Numbered from the stretch's first letter, positions 27,085 to 36,434 are shown. The stretch: DNA of 64,000 nucleotides from JACPYM01 sp031423495 (GCA_031423495.1 JANPFP010000223.1:9519-73518), one strand, 5' to 3'. Numbers and translations are program-made. Notes: generated from the letters alone by a model not told the origin.

Positions 27085-28434
27085 CTATCCTTTCTTGCCG
27101 ATGCAATACAAATGTTTGTCGCCGCGAATGAACAGCCTGCCGTTCGCCACTGCCGGAGAAGCGTAAATTGGCTCATCCAGCGCATTGACCTTGAGTACTT
27201 CATGAATCGGCCCGGCTTTAATCAAAAAGCCGTCGCCATCTTCGCTCAACAAAAGTAATTTGTCATCATAAGCCAACGGCGAAGCCGAAAAACTTTCCGG
27301 CGTAGGCACGCGGCCTCCTTCGTATTTGATTGAGCCGGTTTTAGCGTCGAGGCAAGTCAGAATGCCTTTGTCGCTGATGAGGTATAAATAATCGCCATAC
27401 AAAATCGGTGAAGCGACATAAGCCGTACCTTTGTCATAACTCCAAGCTACTTTTGAAGTCCCGGTTAAGTTACCCGCGCCGCCTAACTGAATGCCTAACA
27501 CGCGCTTGCTCGGATAACCTGCCGAAGGAAAAACCATGTCGTGGCCGCTGACGATGCTGGGGATGGCCCAGCCTTTGACGCCTTCGCATTGCCAAAGCTC
27601 TTTGCCCGTCAGCGGATCGTAAGCAATCACCGATTCCCAGCCGCTGGCAATTAACTCTACGCGGTTGCCAGTGCGCACAATCGCAGGCGTCGAATGCGTC
27701 TTGCGATGATCGCGCACCGCGCGCCAGACCTCTTTGCCCGTACGTTTATTGAGTGCGACCAAAAACGAAAGCTGCGCTCCGCCGTCTTCATTGTCGCATT
27801 GCAGGTAAAGCAGGTTTTCATAAAGCACCGGTGAAGTGCCCGGCCCCATGCCTACTTTAGAGATTTTGCCGAGCGCAGACTTCCAAATCAGCTTGCCGCT
27901 AAGGTCGTAACAATAAATCCCTTCTGCTTCGAAAGAAGCGTAAACATATTTCCCGTCAGTTACCGGCGTACCCGAAGCATAAGTATTCTTGCGATGCCGG
28001 TCATCTAACACCGTGCCTTCGTGGGCTACTTTTTCCCAAATAATTTTCCCCGAATCGCGGTCGAGACAAATTACCTTGAGCGTATGCTTGCGGTTTCCCG
28101 AAGTACTGTCAGGGTGTATCCACGCTTTATCGTTCCGCACGTGAGCTATCGCTTTTTTATCAGGAAGAACCTCGCCCTCGAGGTCAGAAGTCAGAAAAAC
28201 ATACCTGCCCCAAATCACTGGCGAAGAATGTCCACGCCCGACAATCTCAGTCTTCCAAACAATGTTCTCGGTCGCGCTCCATTCCGTAGGCAGGTTGGTT
28301 TCGCTGACGACGGCATTGCCTGACGGGCCGCGAAATTGCGGCCAATTGGCAGTGGTGCTTTTCGTTTGCGCAAACACAGAAGCGACCAGCAAAAGCCAGC
28401 CGCTTAAAAGAAAAAAATAATAGTGTTTTTTCAT
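27085..28434 (-). CDS. Secreted PQQ-like beta-propeller protein 1
   Basis: 449 residues with a signal peptide (about 1-22, ending ASVFAQ). Repeated WD-like/PQQ blades follow, each with a W-x-F/S...G or DAKTG pattern (NWPQFRGPSGNAV, LDRDSGKIIWEKV, ALNKRTGKEVWRAV, LDAKTGSIKYEGG). Family members include quinoprotein dehydrogenases and BamB, but no metal- or PQQ-ligand set is evident, so a structural or binding role is likely. The neighbouring copy (28444-29799) is a close paralogue; both end in HLYCIGKK/HLFCIGKK. Three such genes are in this operon. Confidence 0.88.
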   Translation of the reverse strand: MKKHYYFFLLSGWLLLVASVFAQTKSTTANWPQFRGPSGNAVVSETNLPTEWSATENIVWKTEIVGRGHSSPVIWGRYVFLTSDLEGEVLPDKKAIAHVRNDKAWIHPDSTSGNRKHTLKVICLDRDSGKIIWEKVAHEGTVLDDRHRKNTYASGTPVTDGKYVYASFEAEGIYCYDLSGKLIWKSALGKISKVGMGPGTSPVLYENLLYLQCDNEDGGAQLSFLVALNKRTGKEVWRAVRDHRKTHSTPAIVRTGNRVELIASGWESVIAYDPLTGKELWQCEGVKGWAIPSIVSGHDMVFPSAGYPSKRVLGIQLGGAGNLTGTSKVAWSYDKGTAYVASPILYGDYLYLISDKGILTCLDAKTGSIKYEGGRVPTPESFSASPLAYDDKLLLLSEDGDGFLIKAGPIHEVLKVNALDEPIYASPAVANGRLFIRGDKHLYCIGKKG

Positions 28435-28443
28435 AACCTGCTT

Positions 28444-29799
28444 CTATGCATTCGGTTTCTTGCCGATACAAAACAAATGTTTCTCGCCGCGAATGAACAG
28501 CTTGCCATCCGCAATCGCAATTGAAGTCTTGCAAGGTTCGCCCAGCGAGTTAGTGCCTAAAACTTCATGCTTCGGCCCGGCCTTGATAACAAACGTATCG
28601 CCGTCATCGCTGGTCAACAAAATCTTATCGTCGAAAGCTACGGGCGAAGCGCCATAAAACTTCGTAGCAATAGGTACGCGCCCACCTTCATAAACGATTT
28701 TTCCGGTTTTAGCGTCGAGACAGGTCATCACGCCGCCGTCACTCATCAGGTAAACATAATCGCCATACAAAATCGGCGAAGGTACATAGGCCGTGCCTTT
28801 GTTGTACTTCCAGACAACCTGATCAGCCGCCAGCGTACCCGCCCCGCCCGGCTTGATGGCAATAATATTTTTGGAAGGATAGCCCGTCGAAGCAATTACC
28901 AACCCGTGGCCGACGAGCGGCGTAGCAATCGCGTTGGCTTTCACGCCTTCGGTTTGCCACAACTCTTTGCCGGTTTTCGGGTCGTAGGCAATCACCAACT
29001 CATTGCCGCTGGTAATTAACTCCGTGCGCGTCCCCGTATTTACCAACACTGGCGTAGACCAACTAACCTGCACCTTACGCGCCTGTCGCCAGATTTCTTT
29101 GCCGGTCTTTTTATCGAAGCCCGCTATAAAAGATTTTTCGCCTTCATTTTCGTCGCATTGCATAATCAACACGTTATCGAATAACACAGGCGAAGTAGCT
29201 ACGCCCATGCCTAGTGTCATAATTTGGCCGAGCGATTTTTTCCAAATCAGGTTCCCTTTGAAGTCATAACAATAAAGCCCTTCTGAGCCGAAGTAACTCC
29301 AGACGTATTTTCCATCCGTGACTGGCGTCGGCGCGGCGTAATTCCCACGCTTGTGGCGATAGTCATAAACCGTGCCTTCGTAAGAAACCTTTTCCCACAG
29401 CACCTTGCCCGAATCGCGGTCGAGGCAGATCGTCTCGAACTTGTGCAACAAATTCACGCCTGCCCATTCTGGGTGCTTGAATTCTTCCTTGTTAATCATG
29501 TGCTTGGGCGGCTTGTGCGTTTCAGGGGCCGCGCCGTTCTCGATGTCGGTCGTCAGGAATACGCGATTGCCCCAAATCACGGGCTGCGAATAACCACGTC
29601 CGGCAATCGGGGTTTTCCAAAGCACATTTTTGGTATCGCTCCATTCGCTGGGTAAATTCTTTTCGAGCGAAATCCCTTGTCCGTCCGGCCCACGCCAGCC
29701 CGCCCAGTTGGTGGACGTTTTGGCAAACGAAGCCGGTAAATGATGAACGACAAAATAACTCGCGGCGATTAACGCGACTGACAATACAAGACGAATCAT
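28444..29799 (-). CDS. Secreted PQQ-like beta-propeller protein 2
   Basis: 451 residues. The N-terminal hydrophobic segment MIRLVLSVALIAASYFVV may be a signal peptide or anchor. The propeller blades align with those of the next gene (NWAGWRGPDGQGIS, LDRDSGKVLWEKV, GFDKKTGKEIWRQA, LDAKTGKIVYEGG). The ATG overlaps the stop of the DUF6265-like gene (ATGA), implying translational coupling. Conserved opening W-x2-W/F-R-G-P is typical of Acidobacteriota and Planctomycetes propeller proteins of unknown role. Confidence 0.88.
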   Translation of the reverse strand: MIRLVLSVALIAASYFVVHHLPASFAKTSTNWAGWRGPDGQGISLEKNLPSEWSDTKNVLWKTPIAGRGYSQPVIWGNRVFLTTDIENGAAPETHKPPKHMINKEEFKHPEWAGVNLLHKFETICLDRDSGKVLWEKVSYEGTVYDYRHKRGNYAAPTPVTDGKYVWSYFGSEGLYCYDFKGNLIWKKSLGQIMTLGMGVATSPVLFDNVLIMQCDENEGEKSFIAGFDKKTGKEIWRQARKVQVSWSTPVLVNTGTRTELITSGNELVIAYDPKTGKELWQTEGVKANAIATPLVGHGLVIASTGYPSKNIIAIKPGGAGTLAADQVVWKYNKGTAYVPSPILYGDYVYLMSDGGVMTCLDAKTGKIVYEGGRVPIATKFYGASPVAFDDKILLTSDDGDTFVIKAGPKHEVLGTNSLGEPCKTSIAIADGKLFIRGEKHLFCIGKKPNA

Positions 29800-30359
29800 T
29801 GGTTGGTTTTTCCTTTCGCTTCGGCGGCTTTATGCGCGCCTTCAGTGTGATGTGGAGTGCGTTTTAGATTGAATACGACCTCGTTGACCGCGCCTTCTTT
29901 GCTACGCATCGCCAGGTAAATCTTCGCTGCGTCTTTGCCGTCCGGCGCAAAGGTCAGGCCGCTGAAATACATCGCGCCGTCTTTTTTGGCAACGAACTTG
30001 AACTCTACGAATTTATCTTTTTCTTCCCAACCTGTGAGGTCGGGGTTGAAATGCTTCAGGCGCAACACGAGACTGCCTTCGTGTTCAAAGAAACTCATGA
30101 ATTCATAAAACACCGGCTTGCCATCTTTGCTGTGCTTGAACGTACCGATCATCCGGCCATTTTCCGCAGGTCCCCAGGTTTCTTCGTTTTGCCCGCCCAA
30201 ACCGTCACCCGTCCAACGACCTGTGAACCAAGTCATGTCGTTGATGGTCGCGGGCGGCGAAGCCTGTCCCGCCGCGAGTTTCATGGTGTGTTCGGTGCTT
30301 TTCTCTTGCGCCAGCACAGGTGCGGCGAGCAACAGAACGAGTAACAAAAGTTTTTTCAT
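29796..30359 (-). CDS. Secreted DUF6265-like protein
   Basis: 187 residues with a signal peptide (MKKLLLLVLLLAAPVLAQ). The body contains WFTGRWTGDGLGGQNEETW, then GRMIGTFKHSKDGKPVFYEFM and ENGS/HEGSLVLRLKHF. This resembles the DUF6265 lipocalin-like beta-barrel group, which may bind small hydrophobic ligands; no enzymatic activity is known to me. The C-terminus is Lys/Ala-rich. It lies between two beta-propeller genes, overlapping the downstream one by 4 bases. Confidence 0.75.
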   Translation of the reverse strand: MKKLLLLVLLLAAPVLAQEKSTEHTMKLAAGQASPPATINDMTWFTGRWTGDGLGGQNEETWGPAENGRMIGTFKHSKDGKPVFYEFMSFFEHEGSLVLRLKHFNPDLTGWEEKDKFVEFKFVAKKDGAMYFSGLTFAPDGKDAAKIYLAMRSKEGAVNEVVFNLKRTPHHTEGAHKAAEAKGKTNQ

Positions 30360-30462
30360 AGCTTGCAGAATCTCCTTATTTCAGTTTCGTGGTTAGCAGC
30401 GATCAGTTCGTCGCTATCAATAAGACGATTCAACTCATCTCGAAAGGACATCTGCCTTATTT

Positions 30463-31830
30463 TTATTTTTGCGCAGCCTGCGCGGTCTTTTCTGCAATCG
30501 CAAACAAATGTTTTTGCCCACGTACGAATAACATCCCATCCGAAATCGCCGGCGTAGCCATCAGCACTTCGCCCATCGGGTTTTGGCTGACTAACTCGTA
30601 CGTTATACCCGCTTTGATAACTACGATGTCACCGTCTTCGTTGGGGAAATAAAGGTTGCCGTTGGCGGCGACGGGCGAGCCTGAGTAGGAACTGCCTTTT
30701 TCGGAGACGCGCTTTTGATAAGCGCGTTCGCCGGTTTTGGCATTGTAAACATTGAGCGTGCCGTTGTTATTCACGACGTAAAGATGTTCGCCATATAAAA
30801 TTGGCGTAGGTTGATAACTGCCGCCGCGTTGCGCGCTCCAGGCAATGGCGTCGTTACTGGTTTTGCCTTCAGCCAGCGAAATGTCACCGTTCGCCGCGCC
30901 CTGTTTAATCGCGTAAACTGGCTGATTAGGGCGGTAACTATTCGCAATATAAATTAAATCGTGGCCGGCAATCGGCGTAGTCGAAGTTATTTCAGGATTA
31001 CCTTTCATCGTCCATAACTCTTTGCCCGTCAGCGGATCGTAACCGCGCATGGCTTTGGTTGCGTTGGTGACTAACTCAACGCGCGACTTGCCTTCGACAA
31101 TGGTTGGCGTACCCCACGAGGGAATTTCTTCGCGGTTGGTTTTCCAGAGTTGCTTGCCCGATTTAATGTCCCACGCGGCGAGGTAAGAACCTTGCTGAAC
31201 GTCTACCTGCAAAATAACGGAGTTTTTATAAATAATCGGCGAAGTCGCCGTACCCCATTGGTAATCGGCGTCAAAAAACCAGCCGGAATCTAACGCGCCG
31301 AGGTCTTGCTTCCATTTCAGTTTGCCCTTTTTGTCGAAGCAATACAGCCCGCCTTCGGTGCCGAAAAAGGCTACGACGTGTTCGCCATCGGTCACGGGCG
31401 TTGAGTTCGCGTGCGTAGCTTTGGTGTGACGTTTAATTTTCGGCAGGCCTTCGGCGGCGACTTTATCCCAAATGATTTTGCCGGTTTTCTTCTCAAACGC
31501 CATCACGCGCCATGAATACTTGGCGGTTTCGTTGACGGAATCTACGTCGCCGTAAGGCCCGGCTTTGAAAAATGGATTGGCGTCGGCGCTCACGGCGGTC
31601 ACTACGTATACGCGGTCGCCCCACACTACCGGGCTGGCGTGCGCGAGGCCGGGAATAGCGACCTTCCACGCAATGTTTTCGTTTTTCTCGACGTTCCATT
31701 TCGTCGGCACAGGCTTGCCGTCAGCTACGCCATTGGCTTTGTCGCCGCGAAAGCTCGGCCAGTTTTGTGCGAAAGCTGAGACAGTGAGAACGAAAGACAG
31801 AGAGAATGACAGACAGAGAGATAATTTCAT
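30463..31830 (-). CDS. Secreted PQQ-like beta-propeller protein 3
   Basis: 455 residues with a signal peptide ending TVSAFAQ. The first blade reads NWPSFRGDKANGVADG, followed by repeated blades (FEKKTGKIIWDKV, WDIKSGKQLWKTN, YDPLTGKELWTM, YNAKTGERAYQKR). It is more distant from the other two copies, which pair with each other. Its start codon shares one base with the stop of the upstream ankyrin gene (TAATG). The encoded protein is probably periplasmic; role unknown. Confidence 0.88.
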   Translation of the reverse strand: MKLSLCLSFSLSFVLTVSAFAQNWPSFRGDKANGVADGKPVPTKWNVEKNENIAWKVAIPGLAHASPVVWGDRVYVVTAVSADANPFFKAGPYGDVDSVNETAKYSWRVMAFEKKTGKIIWDKVAAEGLPKIKRHTKATHANSTPVTDGEHVVAFFGTEGGLYCFDKKGKLKWKQDLGALDSGWFFDADYQWGTATSPIIYKNSVILQVDVQQGSYLAAWDIKSGKQLWKTNREEIPSWGTPTIVEGKSRVELVTNATKAMRGYDPLTGKELWTMKGNPEITSTTPIAGHDLIYIANSYRPNQPVYAIKQGAANGDISLAEGKTSNDAIAWSAQRGGSYQPTPILYGEHLYVVNNNGTLNVYNAKTGERAYQKRVSEKGSSYSGSPVAANGNLYFPNEDGDIVVIKAGITYELVSQNPMGEVLMATPAISDGMLFVRGQKHLFAIAEKTAQAAQK

Positions 31831-32654
31831 TATTTAGCTTCTTCCTTCTTCAATACGGTTTGAAACGTCCCGTTCTTGAGCGTCGTGCCTGTGACCTTGT
31901 CGGCTTCGACAGTGAAAGTCAGACTCAAACCGTCCTGCTCGGCGGCGTCGAAGACATGTTCTTTGACAGGAACAAGTGTCATTTCAGAACCATTCGCCGC
32001 GCCAATCAGCTTGCCGTCTTTGAGCGCAACTAGAATCGTCAGCGTTTCATTTTTGAATTTGCCTTCATACGACTTGAGCTTGTCGGCGCTGACGGCGAAC
32101 GGCACGGTATCTTTGGCTCCGGCGGCTTTCAGCAATTCGACAACGTCCGAATGTTTTTTGCTTTTGGCGGTGGCGAGGTATTTATCGAGCCGTTCTTGCG
32201 GAAACTTGCCTTTCTCTAAAGCGGTTTTCACCAACGCCGCGTGATTGCCGTTCACGCCGTACCCCATCGCCATCTCGACTTCTTTCGCGCCTTTTTCGAC
32301 CAGCAAGCGCATCACTTCAGCATTGCCCTTGCCTGAAGCCCAGCCGAGCGGCGTCGCCTTATAAAACGTATCTTGAATGTTTGGGTTAGCTCCGGCTTCG
32401 AGCAGCAACTTGACCATTTCGGCATTGCTGCGGTCGCAGGCGAAAAACAGCGGCGTCGCGCCATAAGGCGACTTGGCTTCTACGTCAGCGCCTTTAGCGA
32501 GCAGCGATTTAACTAACTCAACGTTGCTTTTGCGCGTCGCCGCGAGCAGTTCGTCATTGATCGCTTTTTTATCTTTATTATTTTCGGGTGCGGTTTGCGC
32601 GGCGACGGGCAGCCACAACGCAAAAAGCAAAATACTGATAAACCATTTTTTCAT
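31830..32654 (-). CDS. Secreted ankyrin-repeat protein
   Basis: About 274 residues with a signal peptide (KKWFISILLFALWLPVAAQ). Three to four ankyrin repeats span about 30-160 (NVELVKSLLAKGADVEAKSPYGATPLFFACDRSNAEMVKLLLEAG in part). A C-terminal beta-rich domain of about 90 residues (YEGKFKNETLTILVALKDGKL) resembles small periplasmic binding add-ons. Ankyrins mediate protein binding. I choose the second ATG (32654) because GGAG then lies 8 bases upstream. It is the first gene of the propeller operon. Confidence 0.82.
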   Translation of the reverse strand: MKKWFISILLFALWLPVAAQTAPENNKDKKAINDELLAATRKSNVELVKSLLAKGADVEAKSPYGATPLFFACDRSNAEMVKLLLEAGANPNIQDTFYKATPLGWASGKGNAEVMRLLVEKGAKEVEMAMGYGVNGNHAALVKTALEKGKFPQERLDKYLATAKSKKHSDVVELLKAAGAKDTVPFAVSADKLKSYEGKFKNETLTILVALKDGKLIGAANGSEMTLVPVKEHVFDAAEQDGLSLTFTVEADKVTGTTLKNGTFQTVLKKEEAK

Positions 32655-32780
32655 TGTCATAACTCCAAGAAATTCACCGAAGCATCCTGCAATTTGGCTG
32701 AAGGTGCGATGCTTCGGTTTCAGGCTCTACGAATAACGCGACGTTTAGGTTTCCATGAATTTACGGGGAAATTCACGGGC

Positions 32781-33893
32781 TTACATCACGCCTTCGAGGG
32801 TTTCTTTGCGTAGCAAATCCACCACGGCTGTCAGGTCGCCGCCCGATTGCTCGTAAGCGCGCAACTGGCGGTCGGCACTGGTTCCGTTCGCCATAATCGT
32901 GTGAACGTAATTGATTTCGTTGCGGCAGCCGAGTTCGTCCACCACATCGTCAACGAATTCGAGCAATTCGATAATCAGGTCGCGGATGGGGACTTCAATG
33001 CGCTTGCCGAAATCAATCAGCTTGCCGTCGAGTCCGTAACGCGCCGCGCGCCATTTGTTTTCTTCGATCAACGAACGGCGATAAAGCCTGAAGCCGAGGT
33101 TCTGCCGATACAACCGATAGAGTTTCGCCGTGATGGCTTGCAACAACGCGGCGACGCAAATGGTTTCATCCACTTTGGTCGGAATGTCGCAGATGCGATA
33201 TTCCAAGGTAGGGAAAAACGGATGCGGCCTAACGTCCCACCAAATCTTTTTGGCGTTATCAATGCAGCCCGTCTGGGTGAGCAAATTGACGTAGCTTTCA
33301 AATTCGCCGAACGAACTAAAATAATCGGGAATGCCGGTGCGAGGGAATTGTTTGAAGACTTCGTAACGATAACTTTTCATCCCCGTGTTGCGCTTGATCC
33401 AGAACGGCGAACTCGTCGTCAGCGCGTATACGTGCGGCAAGAAATATCGCGCGGCATTCATCACGGCGATAGAGGCTTCTTTGTCTTCGATGCCTACGTG
33501 AACGTGCATGCCGAAAATCAACAGCGCACGCGCCGACTGTTGCAGTTCCTCAATCATCTGGGCGTAGCGTTCGTTCTCGGTGATTTCCTGATCGGCCCAA
33601 TGCGAGATCGGATGCGTCGAAGCCGCGACGAAGGCCAGCCCTTTGCGATGCGCGAGTTCGGCAATGGCGCGGCGCAACTTGATGACGTCTTCGCGGGCCT
33701 CTTGCACGTCGCGGCAGATGCCCGTGCCGACTTCGATCATGGACTGGTGCATTTCGGGCTTGACCTGTTCGCCCAACAGCATGCGGCCTTCGTCCAAAAT
33801 CTCATTCACCCGCGAACGCAACTCACGCGTGTGCGGATCAATGATCTGAAATTCTTCTTCGATACCTAGTGTGAATTCGTTGTCGAATTTCAT
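32781..33893 (-). CDS. GCS2/YbdK-type carboxylate-amine ligase
   Basis: 370 residues, the usual YbdK length. It opens with FTLGIEEEFQIID and has the GCS2 landmarks MHQSMIEVGTGIC, FGMHVHVGIED and RYFLPHVYALTTSSPFW, followed by PLEYRICD-like TLEYRICDIPTKV. YbdK-like enzymes join an amine to a glutamate-type carboxylate using ATP; E. coli YbdK has weak glutamate-cysteine ligase activity. The plus-strand frame over the same stretch is an antisense shadow. A GAGGAG lies upstream of the ATG. The ATP-grasp gene just upstream on the strand suggests a two-step peptide ligation pathway. Confidence 0.92.
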   Translation of the reverse strand: MKFDNEFTLGIEEEFQIIDPHTRELRSRVNEILDEGRMLLGEQVKPEMHQSMIEVGTGICRDVQEAREDVIKLRRAIAELAHRKGLAFVAASTHPISHWADQEITENERYAQMIEELQQSARALLIFGMHVHVGIEDKEASIAVMNAARYFLPHVYALTTSSPFWIKRNTGMKSYRYEVFKQFPRTGIPDYFSSFGEFESYVNLLTQTGCIDNAKKIWWDVRPHPFFPTLEYRICDIPTKVDETICVAALLQAITAKLYRLYRQNLGFRLYRRSLIEENKWRAARYGLDGKLIDFGKRIEVPIRDLIIELLEFVDDVVDELGCRNEINYVHTIMANGTSADRQLRAYEQSGGDLTAVVDLLRKETLEGVM

Positions 33894-33965
33894 AACTTCG
33901 CGCTCCTCTTAATGAAGTGACTGGCAGGCAAGCGCCCAAAGCAAGTCACGATGTGTGATGACAAG

Positions 33966-34103
33966 GATGTGTGGAGTGCGGCGGCTTTGACGAAGCTTTG
34001 GTGTTCGCCACTCAAGCGATTGCTCGCCCCCTAGCCCCCAGCAGCGAACGGAAAGCAGCGAACGGAAAGCGGCGGCAAGCCGACCGCACTCACATTCAGT
34101 CTC
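33966..34103. repeat. Imperfect MITE-like inverted repeat between the two ligase genes
   Basis: GTGGAGTGCGGCGGCTTTGACG near 33970-33991 is matched imperfectly by the reverse complement of CGGCAAGCCGACCGCACTCACAT near 34073-34095. Inside the right half, AGCGAACGGAAAGC occurs twice in tandem (34041-34068). The element sits between the ATP-grasp and GCS2 genes. Imperfect arms and size suggest an old miniature mobile element or a decayed spacer hairpin. Confidence 0.6.
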
Positions 34104-34108
34104 TCTTT

Positions 34109-35197
34109 TTACTTCGCCTTCTTCGCCACAGGTTTCTTCAACTCGCCCGTCGCCGCCTTGCGCGTACGCTTCGGTTTGACGGGTTCAGAAATTTCATCAA
34201 TCACCGCCGAAAGCGCTTTCGACGCGGATTGCGCGACATTCGCCGCGCCGGTGATGTGCAACGTAGTCTCATCGTTTTCAGGATGCAGCCATTTGTTCCA
34301 GCGGTGATAACGCGCAGTCGGCGCTCCGTTCACCGCGTAATCAACCAGCATACGAGCAACCGCGTTGACGACCCAGTTGTGATAGGGTTCGGTGACTGAC
34401 CAAAGGTCGGCGTCGGGCGCGGGGTTGGTGAAATCAATCGCGTAAGGCACGCCGTCTTGCACCGCGAATTCGACCGTATTGAAGTCGTAGCCCAACGCTT
34501 CGTTTATCAAAATCGTGTCGCGGATCATGCGGTCTTCGAGTTCGCGCGGCAGGTCGCCTTCGCTGCGCGCGACGTAGCAACGATTTTTCGGATCGTAAAG
34601 CATGACCAAGACTTCTTTGCGGCCTACGCAATAACAGCGCGTGTAATGCGTGAAATTGATGAATTGCTGCAAGGTCATCGCCAGCGTACCCGTCTTGTCG
34701 TAATCGCTCCACAACTCTTCTTTCGTGTCTACTTTATAAACATCGCGCCAGCCGCCGCCGTCGTGCGGTTTGAGAATGGCGGGCAGCCCTACGTGTTCGA
34801 TGATCGCGTCCCAGTCGAGCGGATATTCGAGGTTGCGCAACGAAGCGTCAGTCACGCCTTTGATATAAGCCTTCTGCGGCAGCAGGACGGTTTTCGGAAT
34901 CGCCAAGCCCAGCTTGGTCGCCAGCGAATAACCAAAAAATTTTTCGTCCGCCGACCACCAAAATGGATTGTTGACGACGATCGTGCCGTTGAGTGCGGCG
35001 TGTTTCAGATAAGATCGATAAAAAGGAATCTCGTGTGAGATGCGGTCAAATATGACGCGATATTCGCAAGCGTCATCTTGCTTGATGCCGCCGATCTTGA
35101 CGTACTCAGCCGTGACGCCTGCGTTCATGCCGTTGATCTTTTCGATCAACGCGGGCGGAAAGGTATTTTCCATTCCGACCAAAATGCCAATTTTCAT
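34109..35197 (-). CDS. ATP-grasp ligase-like protein
   Basis: 362 residues. A pre-ATP-grasp N-terminal domain (MKIGILVGMENTFPPAL) is followed by ATP-grasp motifs: LGLAIPKTVLLP, GLPAILKPHDGGGWRDVYKV (lysine and glycine-rich loop) and, near the end, NTVEFAVQDGVPYAIDFTNPAPD with Glu, Asp and Asn for Mg-ATP. ATP-grasp enzymes form amide or thioester bonds through an acyl phosphate. The C-terminal 40 residues are a basic Lys/Pro/Arg tail (PKRTRKAATGELKKP). It lies beside a GCS2-type ligase. AGGAG precedes the ATG. Substrate unknown. Confidence 0.85.
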   Translation of the reverse strand: MKIGILVGMENTFPPALIEKINGMNAGVTAEYVKIGGIKQDDACEYRVIFDRISHEIPFYRSYLKHAALNGTIVVNNPFWWSADEKFFGYSLATKLGLAIPKTVLLPQKAYIKGVTDASLRNLEYPLDWDAIIEHVGLPAILKPHDGGGWRDVYKVDTKEELWSDYDKTGTLAMTLQQFINFTHYTRCYCVGRKEVLVMLYDPKNRCYVARSEGDLPRELEDRMIRDTILINEALGYDFNTVEFAVQDGVPYAIDFTNPAPDADLWSVTEPYHNWVVNAVARMLVDYAVNGAPTARYHRWNKWLHPENDETTLHITGAANVAQSASKALSAVIDEISEPVKPKRTRKAATGELKKPVAKKAK

Positions 35198-35263
35198 AAT
35201 GCTTCTCCTGATAAAATGAGTTCGTAGTTATAAAACATGAATCAATAGTGTGGGCTGATTTCC

Positions 35264-35366
35264 AATGATGGGAGCTATGAGAGTTATAGGAGTTATGTGG
35301 GTTAATCAGAGCAACGGTTTTCCCATAGCTCCCATAGCTCCCATAGCTCCTATAGCTCCCATCATT
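35264..35366. repeat. GGGAGCTAT nonamer hairpin upstream of the ATP-grasp gene
   Basis: The right arm (35322-35366) is about four tandem copies of a 9-base word (CCCATAGCT/GGGAGCTAT); the left arm (35264-35301) is a diverged inverted copy starting AATGATGGGAGCTAT. Loop about 20 bases. It lies between the divergently transcribed ATP-grasp and LolA-like genes, so it could touch both leaders. Confidence 0.9.
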
Positions 35367-35516
35367 GCGGGTTAGCCCGGTCAAAAGGTATGAGGAAGAG
35401 ACAACCTGACACCACGCTGACGGCGCAAGGGCTAGCCCCAGCCACGTTCAGTGCGTTATAGTCTGCCAAATCGAATGGGCAGTGTAGTTTTCAGTTCCCA
35501 AAGGTGTCAATTTCTT

Positions 35517-36344
35517 ATGAGTTTTTCCATCACGCACCCACGCAATCTTTTTCGCTACTTAACGCTGTGCGCCTTGTGCGCCACACTTTCAGCTTCGGCC
35601 TTCGCACAAATCGAGTTACCTAAAAATCCGAAAGTCGAAGACATCGTCGAACGCGCGATTCTGTTTTATGGCAGCCGTCCGGTGATAACGGCGATTCAAA
35701 AAAACGGACGGCTGCGCGCGAACGTCAAATTCCACACGGCGGACGGCGTGCGCGAAGGCAAGACCTATACGCAATTCACCCGCAAGCCCAAACTCGTCGA
35801 AGACCTGATCTTGCTCGACCTCGAATTGCCCGGCACGCGCTATTTGCTTGGTTTCGACGGCAAGACCACGTGGAGCATCAACAACGGCGAAGTGCAGGAA
35901 CCGAATCCCGACACCGTCAAAGCGTTTCGCACCGCGCACGAACACAGCTATGAAGCCCTGCTGCGTTACAAAGAAAACGAAGGCAAGCTGGCGCTGCTCG
36001 GACAAAATAACCTCGGCACGATGGCGCTCGACATTGTGGAAATGACGCTGCCTTCCGGTGCCAAGACGCGCTACGAAATCAGCCGTCGCACCGGCCACGT
36101 GGTTTATTTGCATTACGAAGAAAAGCCTTCAGAGGCTGCCGAACCGGTGAAATATCGGCTTTACTTCAAAGACTTTCGCAACGCACAAAATACGATCTTG
36201 CCTTACAGCACGCAGGTTTATGCCGACGGCAAACTCATCGAAGAACGCACCATTGTCGAAGTCGCTTATAACGTACAGATGGAAGAAAAAATCTTTCAGG
36301 TCGAAAACGCGAACAAGTCCGTCGCCGAAGCAACCATTAAGTGA
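35517..36344 (+). CDS. Secreted LolA-like/outer-membrane lipoprotein-sorting-like protein
   Basis: About 275 residues. The signal peptide runs from MSFSITHPRNLFRYLTL to ASAFAQ. The mature part is beta-rich with YGSRPVITAIQKNGRLRAN, DGKTTWSINNGEVQEP and a late segment YSTQVYADGKLIEERTI, the half-barrel pattern of LolA/LppX-like proteins that carry lipids or lipoproteins. A GTG at 35451 opens the same frame, but the ATG at 35517 begins the signal peptide and has AAAGGTG upstream. Acidobacteriota have many such paralogues; precise cargo unknown. Confidence 0.7.
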   Translation: MSFSITHPRNLFRYLTLCALCATLSASAFAQIELPKNPKVEDIVERAILFYGSRPVITAIQKNGRLRANVKFHTADGVREGKTYTQFTRKPKLVEDLILLDLELPGTRYLLGFDGKTTWSINNGEVQEPNPDTVKAFRTAHEHSYEALLRYKENEGKLALLGQNNLGTMALDIVEMTLPSGAKTRYEISRRTGHVVYLHYEEKPSEAAEPVKYRLYFKDFRNAQNTILPYSTQVYADGKLIEERTIVEVAYNVQMEEKIFQVENANKSVAEATIK

Positions 36345-36356
36345 AAAGCTCCAAAC

Positions 36357-36430
36357 GAAAAGTGAAAAGTGAAAAGTGAAAAGTTATCTCGCGCGTAACT
36401 TTTCACTTTTCACTTTTCACTTTTCACTTA
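36357..36430. repeat. AAAAGTG heptamer hairpin before the histidine kinase gene
   Basis: Four tandem copies of GAAAAGT (36357-36386) are followed, after a 9-base loop, by the perfect inverted array (36396-36425, extending to 36430). The element ends 4 bases before the ATG at 36435 and begins about 12 bases after the upstream stop. Confidence 0.95.
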
Positions 36431-36434
36431 CCTT

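Noticed and set aside
32847..33869. 340-codon plus-strand frame opposite the GCS2 ligase
   Set aside because: It mirrors a conserved minus-strand gene; the antisense protein has no recognisable family pattern.
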